Shown here: positions 59,501-64,000 of the stretch, in pieces | Position numbering within the stretch: position 1 is the first letter of the stretch | Layout: each line of letters opens with the position of its first letter | Source of the DNA: Tiliqua scincoides | Lineage: Eukaryota > Chordata > Lepidosauria > Squamata > Scincidae | DNA length: 64,000 bases | NCBI RefSeq assembly: GCF_035046505.1 | Contig: NC_089830.1 | Coordinates: 20,932,379 to 20,996,378 of the forward strand | Direction: 5' to 3' | The notes under the pieces: generated by a model | What the model was told of the DNA's origin: nothing | What the model saw: only the letters and a program-made list of their open reading frames with translations | Databases searched by the model: none | Program-made: the position numbers and the translations under genes

Positions 59501-60485
59501 AGCTTCCCTCCTCCACCACCACCTCCGTACACCGAGACAGAGTCTGTCTCTTCCCGTGGCAAGAATGACCGCAAGCTCCGGAAGGTGAGAATGAAGAGGG
59601 TAACTTTTTGAAGTGGGCAGAGTTGCCCTGCCCTGTTTGGCAGGACGTAGGACCTTCAGGGGGCACACTCTTGTTACTCTCATAGAGTCGGGGGGTGATG
59701 ATAGAGGGGTGTTTACTCTGAGACGGAACTCATGGAACTGCTACAGAAAAGATCAGCAAAAATATTATGGTGGGGGTTATCTTCCTTATGACACTTGGCT
59801 TAAAGACCTGGGGCTTATTAAGATCTTCTCTGGGATTTCTGCTCTGAAATGCTTTCATGGGGAGGAGGAGGTTAAAGCATTGGAGCAAGCCTTTCTTAGT
59901 ACAATGGGCCCTCCTTATCCATGGATTTGAGCACCAGTGGATGTTGATCCCTGGCTCAGAGAGCCTTTCAGATCTGGGATGTGTTCTGAGTCCGGAGGAG
60001 GCCCATGGAATAGGCTGTGGGTCTTCCCTGGGTTCAGAAGGCCACCTAGACACAGCCAGAAGTCACAGATGCAAATTGGAAGTGACTCCTGGTTGGGTCT
60101 GGGAGCTGTTCCAGGCCCATCAGGTAAGCACCAGTCTCCAGCATCTGCAGAATTTGGTATCTGGTATATTGGGGAGGGTGTGTGTGTGTTGGATGGGCGG
60201 CGCTGGCACCAATCCCCTGTGGATACCGAAGGACAGCTGTAGTGACTCTTAAACCCTCTCTCACCATGGAGAATCTTCAGTCCCATCTTCATGGAAGCTC
60301 AGGAAACTCTGGGAATTCTTGGAGATGGGCTTGAGGTTGTGCGTGTTTTTAAATTGTGGTTTTTGTTCAGGTGTTCTAATGATCAGGCAGGATGAGCTCT
60401 TTCACCTCATCACTGAGCTTTCTGTGTGTATTTTTTTTTCCCCTTACAGAATCACGCTGTCAGCAGAGAGAGTTTGGTGGTTTAA
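29458..60485 (+). CDS. LSR: LSR (angulin-1), ten coding exons, 587 aa
   Basis: Lipolysis-stimulated lipoprotein receptor. In vertebrates it binds triglyceride-rich lipoproteins and marks tricellular junctions, where it recruits tricellulin. The joined exons (79, 342, 120, 57, 147, 162, 60, 132, 629 and 36 bp) give 1764 bp with one stop. Seen: signal peptide 1-26; Ig V domain about 34-180 with C53, W67 and C159 (DSGVYYC) plus C73 and C107; NPGY at 98-101; dileucine linker SELLPGF 187-193; transmembrane helix 201-220; a run of 13 cysteines over 221-246, likely palmitoylated; a Tyr/Pro-rich segment; an acidic-basic tail with [10 protein letters not shown] and [13 protein letters not shown]; and C-terminus SRESLVV. 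Human LSR has the same order and the same final residues. ILDR1 and ILDR2 are the paralogues; the tail sequence and FAM187B synteny favour LSR. Confidence 0.95.
29783..30075. repeat. Three tandem foldback MITE copies (LSR intron 1)
   Basis: CAGGCTGC starts at 29783, 29877 and 29980. Each unit carries 'cttacctgggagtaagc'-like and 'gagtagacatgcctagga'-like words of the PIF/Harbinger-like family. Units are about 94-103 bp and not identical. Confidence 0.8.
30020..30340. repeat. 160-bp tandem duplication (LSR intron 1)
   Basis: 'ggctcctagtg', 'cattctcttctccca' and 'gagaaatccagcaggtgct' at 30233-30340 repeat the block at 30074-30180 with modest divergence. The half MITE between them is duplicated as well. 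Confidence 0.8.
31260..31595 (+). mobile_element. CR1-like LINE, 3' end fragment
   Basis: Encodes degraded [21 protein letters not shown] and [12 protein letters not shown], followed by the 3' UTR to GCAGGACTCTTGTGT. Confidence 0.85.
32775..33363. mobile_element. hAT-like non-autonomous element, long form
   Basis: Starts CAGGGTTATCAAACGTAAGG and ends near GAGTTTGACATGG. It shares 'agagcccaattat' and 'atgacatcact' with the 40748 and 44891 elements. Flanks ttctagat and ggctagta agree only in the central cTAg. Confidence 0.6.
34083..34530 (-). mobile_element. LINE ORF2 C-terminus with zinc-finger end
   Basis: On the minus strand: [40 protein letters not shown], then [20 protein letters not shown], a Cys/His motif common at the end of some non-LTR retrotransposon ORF2 proteins. 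The 3' end (plus TTGGCAACCTTCAGACTC) matches the 19089 and 47330 copies for about 65 bp and the 5S-SINE tail for about 34 bp. The coding part is split between two frames. Clade not assigned. Confidence 0.8.
35408..35749 (+). CDS. LSR: LSR exon 2 (Ig V domain, first part)
   Basis: Acceptor ccccag|at, donor AATA|gtgagt. Encodes [37 protein letters not shown] and [10 protein letters not shown], all close to human LSR. The NPGY was proposed as a clathrin-type motif in the mammalian protein, although it lies in the extracellular Ig domain under the usual topology. Confidence 0.95.
36863..36952. mobile_element. PIF/Harbinger-like foldback MITE
   Basis: 90 bp, ends GGGCACAATCCTAACC and GGTTAGGATTGCAGCC (16-bp inverted repeats with one or two mismatches). 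Flanked by TGA and TGT. Confidence 0.8.
39925..40080 (+). mobile_element. 5S rRNA-derived SINE, monomer
   Basis: Head 'agcaactgttaccctgcata', a 5S-like body with GGATGGGAGACCGCCTGG, and the tail ATACCATAGTCTTTCGAGAC. Shows the complete single-unit structure. Confidence 0.9.
40096..40375. repeat. Tandem duplication, 137-bp period
   Basis: 'caggtttgaaatgaacat' begins at 40096 and 40233. Inside each unit 'aaaataggacaagacaaag' is itself repeated. The two units differ at only a few bases, so the duplication is recent. Confidence 0.92.
40638..40680 (+). mobile_element. Isolated SINE/LINE tail
   Basis: Only ATACCATAGTCTTTCGAGAC and the following GAAGGTTGCCAAC, ending in a short (AAC)n run. Could be a very 5'-truncated insertion of either the 5S SINE or its LINE. 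Confidence 0.75.
40748..41040. mobile_element. hAT-like non-autonomous element, perfect 8-bp duplication
   Basis: Ends CAGAGGTGTCAAAC and GTTTGACACCACTG. Flanked on both sides by CCATAGAC (40740-40747 and 41041-41048), identical and of the form nnnTAnnn. Confidence 0.9.
42008..42359. mobile_element. Tigger/pogo-like non-autonomous element
   Basis: Flanked by TA. The right end is ACCAGGGTCCCACCTG; the interior 'aaaatagctttaaagaccca' and 'aatggaatctaatggaatga' is shared with 55736-56094. The left terminal repeat is degraded. Superfamily from end sequence and TA target only. Confidence 0.65.
42507..42660 (+). mobile_element. CR1-like LINE, last 150 bp
   Basis: UTR only, from TGAAATGCCAGATGCAAGGG to TTCTTATGTTCTTATG. 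Confidence 0.88.
43030..43215 (-). mobile_element. tRNA-derived SINE
   Basis: Inverted. B-box-like GATCGAACC at about 43166 and 3' words 'gaagctgcctcttcctgagt' and 'cagtccatctagctcagta'. Related fragments occur at 3815, 20735 and 46815. Family name not assigned. Confidence 0.65.
43459..43748. mobile_element. hAT-like non-autonomous element
   Basis: Ends CAGGGTCTCTCAAACTGTGG and CTGAGAACCCCTG. Interior 'gtgggtcacaacccact' as in related elements. Flanks do not match. Confidence 0.6.
44691..44760. mobile_element. Tigger/pogo-like fragment
   Basis: CAGTCAATCCTCGCTACCCA and 'ttcgcttatctgcgtgg' resemble a Tigger-type terminal inverted repeat. One end only. Confidence 0.45.
44891..45053. mobile_element. 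hAT-like fragment (family of 40748)
   Basis: Shares 'ttagctgcaaatgacagaa' and the end GTTTGACACCCCTG with 40748-41040. The left part is missing. Confidence 0.7.
45255..45374 (+). CDS. LSR: LSR exon 3 (Ig V domain, second part)
   Basis: Acceptor ctag|at, donor TTGG|gtaagt. Encodes [18 protein letters not shown] and [12 protein letters not shown], completing the Ig fold with C159. Confidence 0.95.
46815..46980 (+). mobile_element. tRNA-derived SINE, degraded
   Basis: A-box-like 'tagctcagtggtaagagcac' at 46828, then 'tgaaggccctgctgccag' and 'aagctgccttctagat'. The B box is lost. Confidence 0.55.
47330..47785 (+). mobile_element. LINE 3' end, partner of the 5S SINEs
   Basis: 3' UTR ending 'CAGAGCGTGATACCATAGTC', then a tail like the SINE tail and (AAC)n. 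Collinear with 19089-19540 in the opposite orientation, with about 10% visible differences. The older 5' flank cannot be assigned. Confidence 0.72.
49135..49490. repeat. Interspersed repeat with an internal hairpin
   Basis: GTTTTAAAAGCACTTC (49271-49286) and its exact complement GAAGTGCTTTTAAAAC (49304-49319) form 16-bp arms. The flanking 'ctccagaaag' and 'tctgcaggctcc' words resemble the 43459 element. A G tract lies at 49478. Confidence 0.6.
49568..49896. mobile_element. hAT-like non-autonomous element, perfect 8-bp duplication
   Basis: Ends CAGGGGTGCTCAA and TTTGAGCACCCCTG. Flanked by TGCTAGAG at 49560-49567 and 49897-49904, identical and nnnTAnnn. Contains a short internal palindrome around GATCGCGATC. 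Confidence 0.9.
50751..50807 (+). CDS. LSR: LSR exon 4 (57-nt skippable linker)
   Basis: Acceptor gtcctgtag|gc after a long T tract. Encodes [18 protein letters not shown], aligned with human RTSGVAELLPGFQAGPIE. The donor AAG|gtactg is weak at +3 to +5. Both ends are phase 1, so skipping keeps the frame; mammalian alpha' lacks the equivalent exon. Confidence 0.92.
51102..51280. mobile_element. PIF/Harbinger-like MITE
   Basis: Ends GGGCCCAGTCCTATCC and GGATAGGATTGGGCCC. Flanked by TGA on both sides, inside CTGAG. Its relative at 57254 has the same ends. Confidence 0.85.
51305..51521. mobile_element. hAT-like non-autonomous element
   Basis: Ends CAGCGATTTTCAACC and GGTTGAAAATCGCTG, perfect inverted repeats. 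Flanks ATCTATGG and ATCTGTGG match at 7 of 8. Best-preserved member of the family at 7196, 19738 and 21858. Confidence 0.88.
51736..51937. mobile_element. PIF/Harbinger-like MITE with long inverted repeats
   Basis: Ends GGGTGCAATCCTAACC and GGTTAGGATTGCGCCC, continuing into paired 'cttatgtcagtgctttcc' and 'ggaaagcactgacataag' for about 38-bp arms. Flanked by TGG on both sides, inside CTGGG. Confidence 0.88.
52461..52745. mobile_element. hAT-like non-autonomous element, perfect 8-bp duplication
   Basis: Ends TAGGGGTAGCCA and TTTGGCCACCCCTA. Flanked by ACATAGTG at 52453-52460 and 52746-52753, identical and nnnTAnnn. Confidence 0.9.
53443..53589 (+). CDS. LSR: LSR exon 5 (transmembrane and Cys-rich)
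   Basis: Acceptor tcccag|ac, donor GCAC|gtaagt. Encodes [20 protein letters not shown] then [19 protein letters not shown]. Skipping exons 4 and 5 together keeps the frame and removes the membrane anchor, as in the mammalian beta form. Confidence 0.95.
53590..55191. other. LSR intron 5, remainder
   Basis: Apart from the hAT-like element at 54602, nothing recognised. Confidence 0.4.
54602..54833. mobile_element. hAT-like non-autonomous element, perfect 8-bp duplication
   Basis: Ends CGGTGGTTCCCAAAC and GTTTGGGAGCCACTA. Flanked by ACCTAGAT at 54594-54601 and 54834-54841, identical and nnnTAnnn. It looks like a shortened derivative of the 13417/57830 family. Confidence 0.88.
55192..55353 (+). 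CDS. LSR: LSR exon 6
   Basis: Acceptor cttcag|tg, donor TCAG|gtaagt. Encodes [18 protein letters not shown] and [12 protein letters not shown], matching the Tyr/Pro-rich cytoplasmic segment of human LSR. Confidence 0.95.
55736..56094. mobile_element. Tigger/pogo-like non-autonomous element
   Basis: Sister of 42008-42359 over its full length. Right end GAGGTCCCACCTG. TA on the left, CA on the right. It fills much of LSR intron 6. Confidence 0.65.
56290..56349 (+). CDS. LSR: LSR exon 7
   Basis: 60 bp, acceptor ttgtag|tt, donor GCTG|gtaaga. Encodes [19 protein letters not shown], matching human [14 protein letters not shown]. Confidence 0.93.
56634..56935. mobile_element. hAT-like non-autonomous element, old
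   Basis: Begins near GGGGTTCTCAAGC and ends near CAGTTTGAGAAAC, with 'gtcaggacccacag' before the end. No matching flanks. Boundaries approximate. Confidence 0.5.
57254..57430. mobile_element. PIF/Harbinger-like MITE
   Basis: Ends GGGCCCTGTCCTATCC and GGATAGGATTGAGCC. Flanks TGG and TGA. Same family as 51102. Confidence 0.75.
57830..58512. mobile_element. hAT-like element interrupted by another hAT-like element
   Basis: Outer ends CAGTGGTTTTCAAAC and GTTTGAGAAACACTG. Flanks ggttagga and ggataaga match at 6 of 8, both nnnTAnnn. The halves (57830-57954 and 58311-58512) line up with the uninterrupted relative at 13417-13778. Confidence 0.85.
57955..58310 (-). mobile_element. Inner hAT-like element (nested)
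   Basis: Starts CAGTGTTTCTCAAAC; the right end GTGTGAGAACCGTTC is slightly degraded. It is the inverted sister of 9711-10053 and 21490-21849, with the same internal words. Confidence 0.82.
58706..58837 (+). CDS. LSR: LSR exon 8, with a NAGNAG acceptor
   Basis: The acceptor reads cccagcag, so splicing can start at 58706 or 58709, giving NAAVRSGYR or NAVRSGYR. Encodes [20 protein letters not shown] and [12 protein letters not shown], nearly identical to human. The donor AAAG|gtactt is weak. Intron 8 is only 118 bp. Confidence 0.93.
58956..59584 (+). CDS. LSR: LSR exon 9 (long cytoplasmic tail)
   Basis: 629 bp. Acceptor tttcag|cc, donor AAG|gtgaga at a codon boundary. Encodes [55 protein letters not shown] and [13 protein letters not shown]. 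Many charged Arg/Asp repeats. Reading through the donor would add VRMKRVTF and a stop at 59609-59611. Confidence 0.95.
59902..60239. mobile_element. Tigger/pogo-like non-autonomous element
   Basis: Flanked by TA on both sides (59900-59901 and 60240-60241). Ends CAATGGGCCCTCCTTATCCA and TGGATACCGAAGGACAGCTG. It lies in LSR intron 9, 210 bp before the last exon. Confidence 0.72.
60450..60485 (+). CDS. LSR: LSR exon 10, last 11 codons
   Basis: Acceptor ccttacag|aat after a T tract. Encodes [11 protein letters not shown] then TAA (60483-60485). Human LSR ends SRESLVV, which confirms this very short coding piece. The hydrophobic end resembles a class II PDZ ligand (inference). Confidence 0.93.
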   Translation, partial: NHAVSRESLVV

Positions 60486-61205
60486 CTCCCTCTTTACATC
60501 CCTGTGCATCCCTCTTTGGTGGGTGAGATGGGCCCTGAGCCTAGGATGGTTACAGGAATGGTCTGTTTTGTCAACATCAGTCTCACTCAGGAAAAGTTCA
60601 AGATGAGAAGACGGCAAGATTCTTTTGCATCCAGCTGCCTAACAGGACAAGTCACTGCGTCATACTTGAGGAACTGAGTTCTCTGTGCCTTATTTTAGCT
60701 TCATCACATCTCTGCTGAGATTCCCAAGGAGTTTGGATGTCTAGTTTGCACGATGGGAAAAAAAATATTTAGATTTTTTTTTTAATCTCAGGCCTTGAGC
60801 ATCTATTTGATATGGTCTTTTTGGCAAGAGGACACTTAAACATAATTCTCCAGGGCTGGAGAGGGGAACCAACAGAATAAGACTACTCACCATGAAATGT
60901 TTGTTCTTGTTTAACTTTCTAATTTTGGAGATTATTCCAAAGAAGACCTACTCAACTATGCAGCTTTTTCTTTGGATTTTAAAGCTGTTTAAACACAATT
61001 CACACCTATACTGTGCGGTTTTGTGTGTGTGTGTGTATATATATATTATCTTTTTGTGTGTCTGTTTTAAAAACAAACCCTAAGTATAGAACAGTCGGTG
61101 CTGTAAATACACTGAAGTGATAACCAGTGAACCTCCTCCACATGTAAATTTTTTAACAGTGCCATTTTATAGAAATGAGAATAAAATGTATGGAGTGTAA
61201 TTTGA
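60486..61205 (+). other. LSR: LSR 3' UTR
   Basis: About 720 bases, AU-rich in its second half, with a TG/TA microsatellite at about 61022-61049. The end is estimated from the poly(A) signal. Confidence 0.7.
61180..61185 (+). terminator. LSR: LSR poly(A) signal
   Basis: AATAAA followed by a GT-rich stretch (tgtatggagtgtaatttg) within 25 bases. Confidence 0.75.
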
Positions 61206-61581
61206 CGCTGAACAGAGGATGATGGAAAATTGTCCTATTGTTTTGGGGTCCTTGCATCTATTCTTCTGTCTGGGCTTCTTGCCACCTATCTGTTTTTCCT
61301 TTCGCCCAATATCAAGGCTTTTGCAGTTGCTCCCTTTCTGACAAACTAATCTCTCATCATTGGTTCCATGTGTTTGGTTGATGTCTTGGTTGATGGTTTG
61401 CTCTGGCAGTCAGGTGAACTCCTGTCACCTAAGGCAGTGTGTCAAGTGCTGCCTCTCTTTACCTACTGATGTGCCAGCCTCCTCACCTTGCGCTATCTGG
61501 TTAAGAAAAGAAGGGGGGGGTGATGCAGAAGAGGTGTGGAGAAAAAGTTATCAAGGGACCAGAGTGTCTGATGCTCTAGTC
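61206..61581. other. Downstream of LSR, mostly unassigned
   Basis: 61500-61581 looks like the left half of the foldback repeat (GATGCAGAAGAGGTGTGGAG). The rest is unassigned. Confidence 0.4.
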
Positions 61582-61946
61582 CAGGGGTCTCCAAGCTTTC
61601 AGTATGAGAGCCACATTGTATAGTTTACACATTTTCGTGGGCAGAAAAAAAGTTTTATTTATGAGTGAATGAAATTTAAAAGTATGAATAAGTTTTTCTT
61701 GGGTCTTTTTTGTAGTTGGCACGATATGATTCAGAACAAGAGAGATGTGACAATTCCAAAGAAACAGTGCCATGCTTAAACTGAGAAATGATATATAATG
61801 AATTAAAATGTCAGACATTAGCAAGTGCTCTGACAAAATGACAAGTTGCTGTGGCTTGGAAAAAATCTTCTTATGGGGGATGTGGCTCCCCCAACCGGCC
61901 ACATCAGGTTGGATGTTGCCTCTGTGCCATAGTTTAGAGACCCCTG
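61582..61946. mobile_element. hAT-like non-autonomous element
   Basis: Ends CAGGGGTCTCCAAGC and TTTAGAGACCCCTG. Flanks CTCTAGTC and CTCTAGCC match at 7 of 8, nnnTAnnn. It sits at the centre of a foldback repeat. Confidence 0.87.
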
Positions 61947-62100
61947 CTCTAGCCAACCACTCTTCTCTACACTTCCTCTCTTGCTCTGTCCTCTCTTTCA
62001 AGCCAGGGAGTGGAGGCTACTTGATGGGCACTACTCCCTCGCCCAAATGCTGCCTAAATTGGAGGCTGCCTCAGTTGGTCTCATTTGTAGGTTGCCCTTC
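61947..62100. repeat. Right half of the foldback repeat
   Basis: 'CTCTAGCC', 'cactcttctct', 'acttcctctct' and 'atgctgcct' parallel 25555-25700. Confidence 0.55.
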
Positions 62101-62336
62101 ATTCTTTCACATCTTCATAGAAGAGTAGTCATGCCATTTGGAGCAGGCCGGACACCGGCTTAATCTTGGTCACCTAGATCTTTCTGAATTGTCTTATCTT
62201 CCTCTCTAAAGTAGACAGCACATATGTGTAAGTCTTCCAGCAGTATTTGTTTCTAAATGAAAAGCAAGTTGGGGGAGATCCTATACATGCACACAGCCTT
62301 TATCTTCTGATTGTGAGTTCCAGTCACAATCAATTC

Positions 62337-62339
62337 CCT

Positions 62340-62395
<56 letters not shown>
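62337..62395. repeat. (TG)n(AG)n compound microsatellite
   Basis: A TG run passes directly into an AG run, the mirror of the compound repeat at 4379. Confidence 0.97.
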
Positions 62396-62399
<4 letters not shown>

Positions 62400-63241
62400 T
62401 TCATGGGGAGGGAATCACAGCAAAGGGGAAGCAACCAACAGGTGTGGTGTCTGCCATTACTCTATCCAAAACTGCAGGGTTTTCTGTGTTTCTTTAAGAC
62501 AGGAACCTTGGCTAACTCCAAGATGGAATAGTTTGCCCTAAACAGGATAGTGACCAAAATTAAATCACAAAGGTAAAAGTATGCTCTTCTCAAACTCTCC
62601 AGCAGGTGGCGGCCAGTTGCAGCTGCTGCCAGGCTTGGTCTCCTTGAGTGAGGCTGTCCTGACAGGCAACTCACCCTACAGAGGCTATGAATGCTGAAGC
62701 ATGCAGTTTGCAAGCTGGCCACAAGAGGGACAGCTCCCTGTCACATGGCAGGTTGCGTGACCAAGCTCTGCAAAGAACTCAATGGAAGGGTTGCAGCTCC
62801 TGGAGGCCACGGAGGACAACACAGCCCACGGAGGTCTTCTTAGTCCAGGGACAACAGATGCTTCTGAATGGGAAAGCAAGAGTCTTTATGTATGGCTCTG
62901 AGCGTCGTCGACAGCTACAACACAGAGGCACAAAGCTCATTCTTACCCTTTGGTGTGCATGTGCATGCTTTTTTCCTTGGTCATATATTTCTTCTATGGC
63001 AAAAAGTGCGCGCAAGCTAAGGTCCAGCTTAAAAACAAGCAGCTGAAAAGATTTTTGTGTCTGGTATTTGGTATAAGATAGTCCTTGCTGTTCTGATCAC
63101 TTCCACACAAAATAATTATATCTGACAATATTCCATAGCTGGCTGTGGTAGTTCGTAGCAGTCAAACTGGATAGATGGCAAGCAGCAATATAAGCACCTG
63201 CGGACATGTGGGCCTGGGAGATGCTCCCTTGCTGTCTGTAC
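62396..63241. other. Intergenic, nothing recognised
   Basis: Overlapping frames on both strands with no domain. No USF2-like exon was seen. Confidence 0.35.
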
Positions 63242-64000
63242 AACATTAAGGGGAATAATAAAAGCTTCTTCAAATATGTTAGAAGCAGGAAACCTGCCAG
63301 AGAAGCGGTTGGCCCTCTGGATGGTGAGGGAGGGAAAGGGGAGATAAAAGGAGACTTAGAGATGGCAGAGAAATTAAATGAGTTCTTTGCATCTGTCTTC
63401 ACGGCAGAAGACCTCGGGCAGATACCGCTGCCCGAACGGCCCCTCCTAATCGAGGAGTTAAGTCAGATAGAGGTTAAAAGAGAAGATGTTTCAGACCTCA
63501 TTGATAAATTAAAGATCAATAAGTCACCGGGCCCTGATGGCATCCACCCAAGAGTTATTAAGGAATTGAAGAATGAAGTTGCAGATCTCTTGACTAAGGT
63601 ATGCAACTTGTCCCTCAAAATGGCCATGGTGCCAGAAGATTGGAGGATAGCAAATGTCACGCCTATTTTTAAAAAGGGAAAGAGGGGGGACCCGGGAAAC
63701 CATAGGCCAGTCAGCCTAACATCCATACCGGGTAAGATGGTGGAATGCCTCATCAAAGATAGGATCTCAAAACACAGACAAACAGGCCTTGCTGAGGGAG
63801 AGTCAGCATGGCTTCTGAAGGGTAAGTCTTGCCTCACGAACCTTATAGAATTTTTTGAAAAGGTCAACAGGCATGTGGATGTGGGAGAACCCGTGGACAT
63901 TATATATCTGGACTTTCAGAAGGCATTTGACACGGTCCCTTACCAAAGGCTACTGAAAAAACTCCACAGTCAGGGAATTAGAGGACAGGTCCTCTCGTGG
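63242..64000 (+). mobile_element. CR1-like LINE ORF2, reverse transcriptase start, runs off the window
   Basis: A single frame is open for 253 codons to the window end. It shows KSFFKYVRSRK, KINKSPGPDGIHPRVIKEL, VPEDWRIANVTPIFKKGK, DPGNHRPVSLTSIPGKMVE and YLDFQKAFDTVP, which are reverse-transcriptase motifs of CR1-group LINEs (YLDFQKAFD carries the first catalytic Asp). The endonuclease part is absent upstream, so the copy is 5'-truncated. The second catalytic motif would lie beyond 64000. Confidence 0.92.

Noticed and set aside
59055-59683. Antisense ORFs over LSR exon 9
   Set aside because: Shadows of the repetitive Arg/Asp/Pro coding sequence.
1-64000. Retroviruses, LTR elements or other capsid-bearing elements
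   Set aside because: No paired long terminal repeats and no gag, protease, integrase or envelope signature were recognised.

Overview
The window looks like nuclear DNA from a squamate reptile (lizard). It holds two recognisable protein genes in large introns, one tRNA-derived SINE resembling the squamate 'Sauria' type, several SINEs derived from 5S rRNA, many CR1 LINE 3' ends, and a dense layer of small non-autonomous DNA transposons. I see no prokaryotic gene organisation. The species call is inference from repeat content and protein similarity recalled from memory; nothing was searched.

Genes. FAM187B lies on the minus strand (coding 23988 to 20985, two exons, 387 aa predicted). LSR (lipolysis-stimulated lipoprotein receptor, angulin-1) lies divergently on the plus strand (coding 29458 to 60485, ten coding exons, 587 aa predicted). 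Its GC-rich promoter is near 28.8-29.46 kb and its poly(A) signal is at 61180. The same divergent pair sits side by side in mammals (human 19q13.12), so the synteny supports both names. LSR joins cleanly: every donor is GT, every acceptor is AG, and introns 1-8 are phase 1. The short exon 4 and the transmembrane/Cys-rich exon 5 can therefore be skipped in frame, as in the mammalian alpha, alpha' and beta forms. FXYD genes (left) and USF2 (right), expected from mammalian synteny, were not found.

Layout. 1-20.9 kb is intergenic and repeat-rich, including a seven-unit tandem array of 5S-derived SINEs (about 5.56-6.55 kb). 20.9-24.0 kb is FAM187B. 24.0-28.8 kb is intergenic, with a three-copy 147-bp tandem repeat close to the LSR promoter. 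28.8-61.2 kb is LSR. 61.2-64 kb is intergenic and ends inside a CR1-like LINE whose reverse-transcriptase frame is still open at the window edge.

Mobile DNA. Three patterns are visible directly. (1) Several hAT-like elements have matching 8-bp flanking duplications of the form nnnTAnnn, the signature reported for the Buster branch. (2) A family of foldback elements with GGG...CCC ends is flanked by 3-bp TNR duplications within a CTNRG context, as in PIF/Harbinger (Tourist-like) MITEs. (3) The 5S-derived SINEs share about 34 bp at the 3' end with LINE copies in the same window, which points to a LINE/SINE partnership. No retrovirus or LTR element was recognised.
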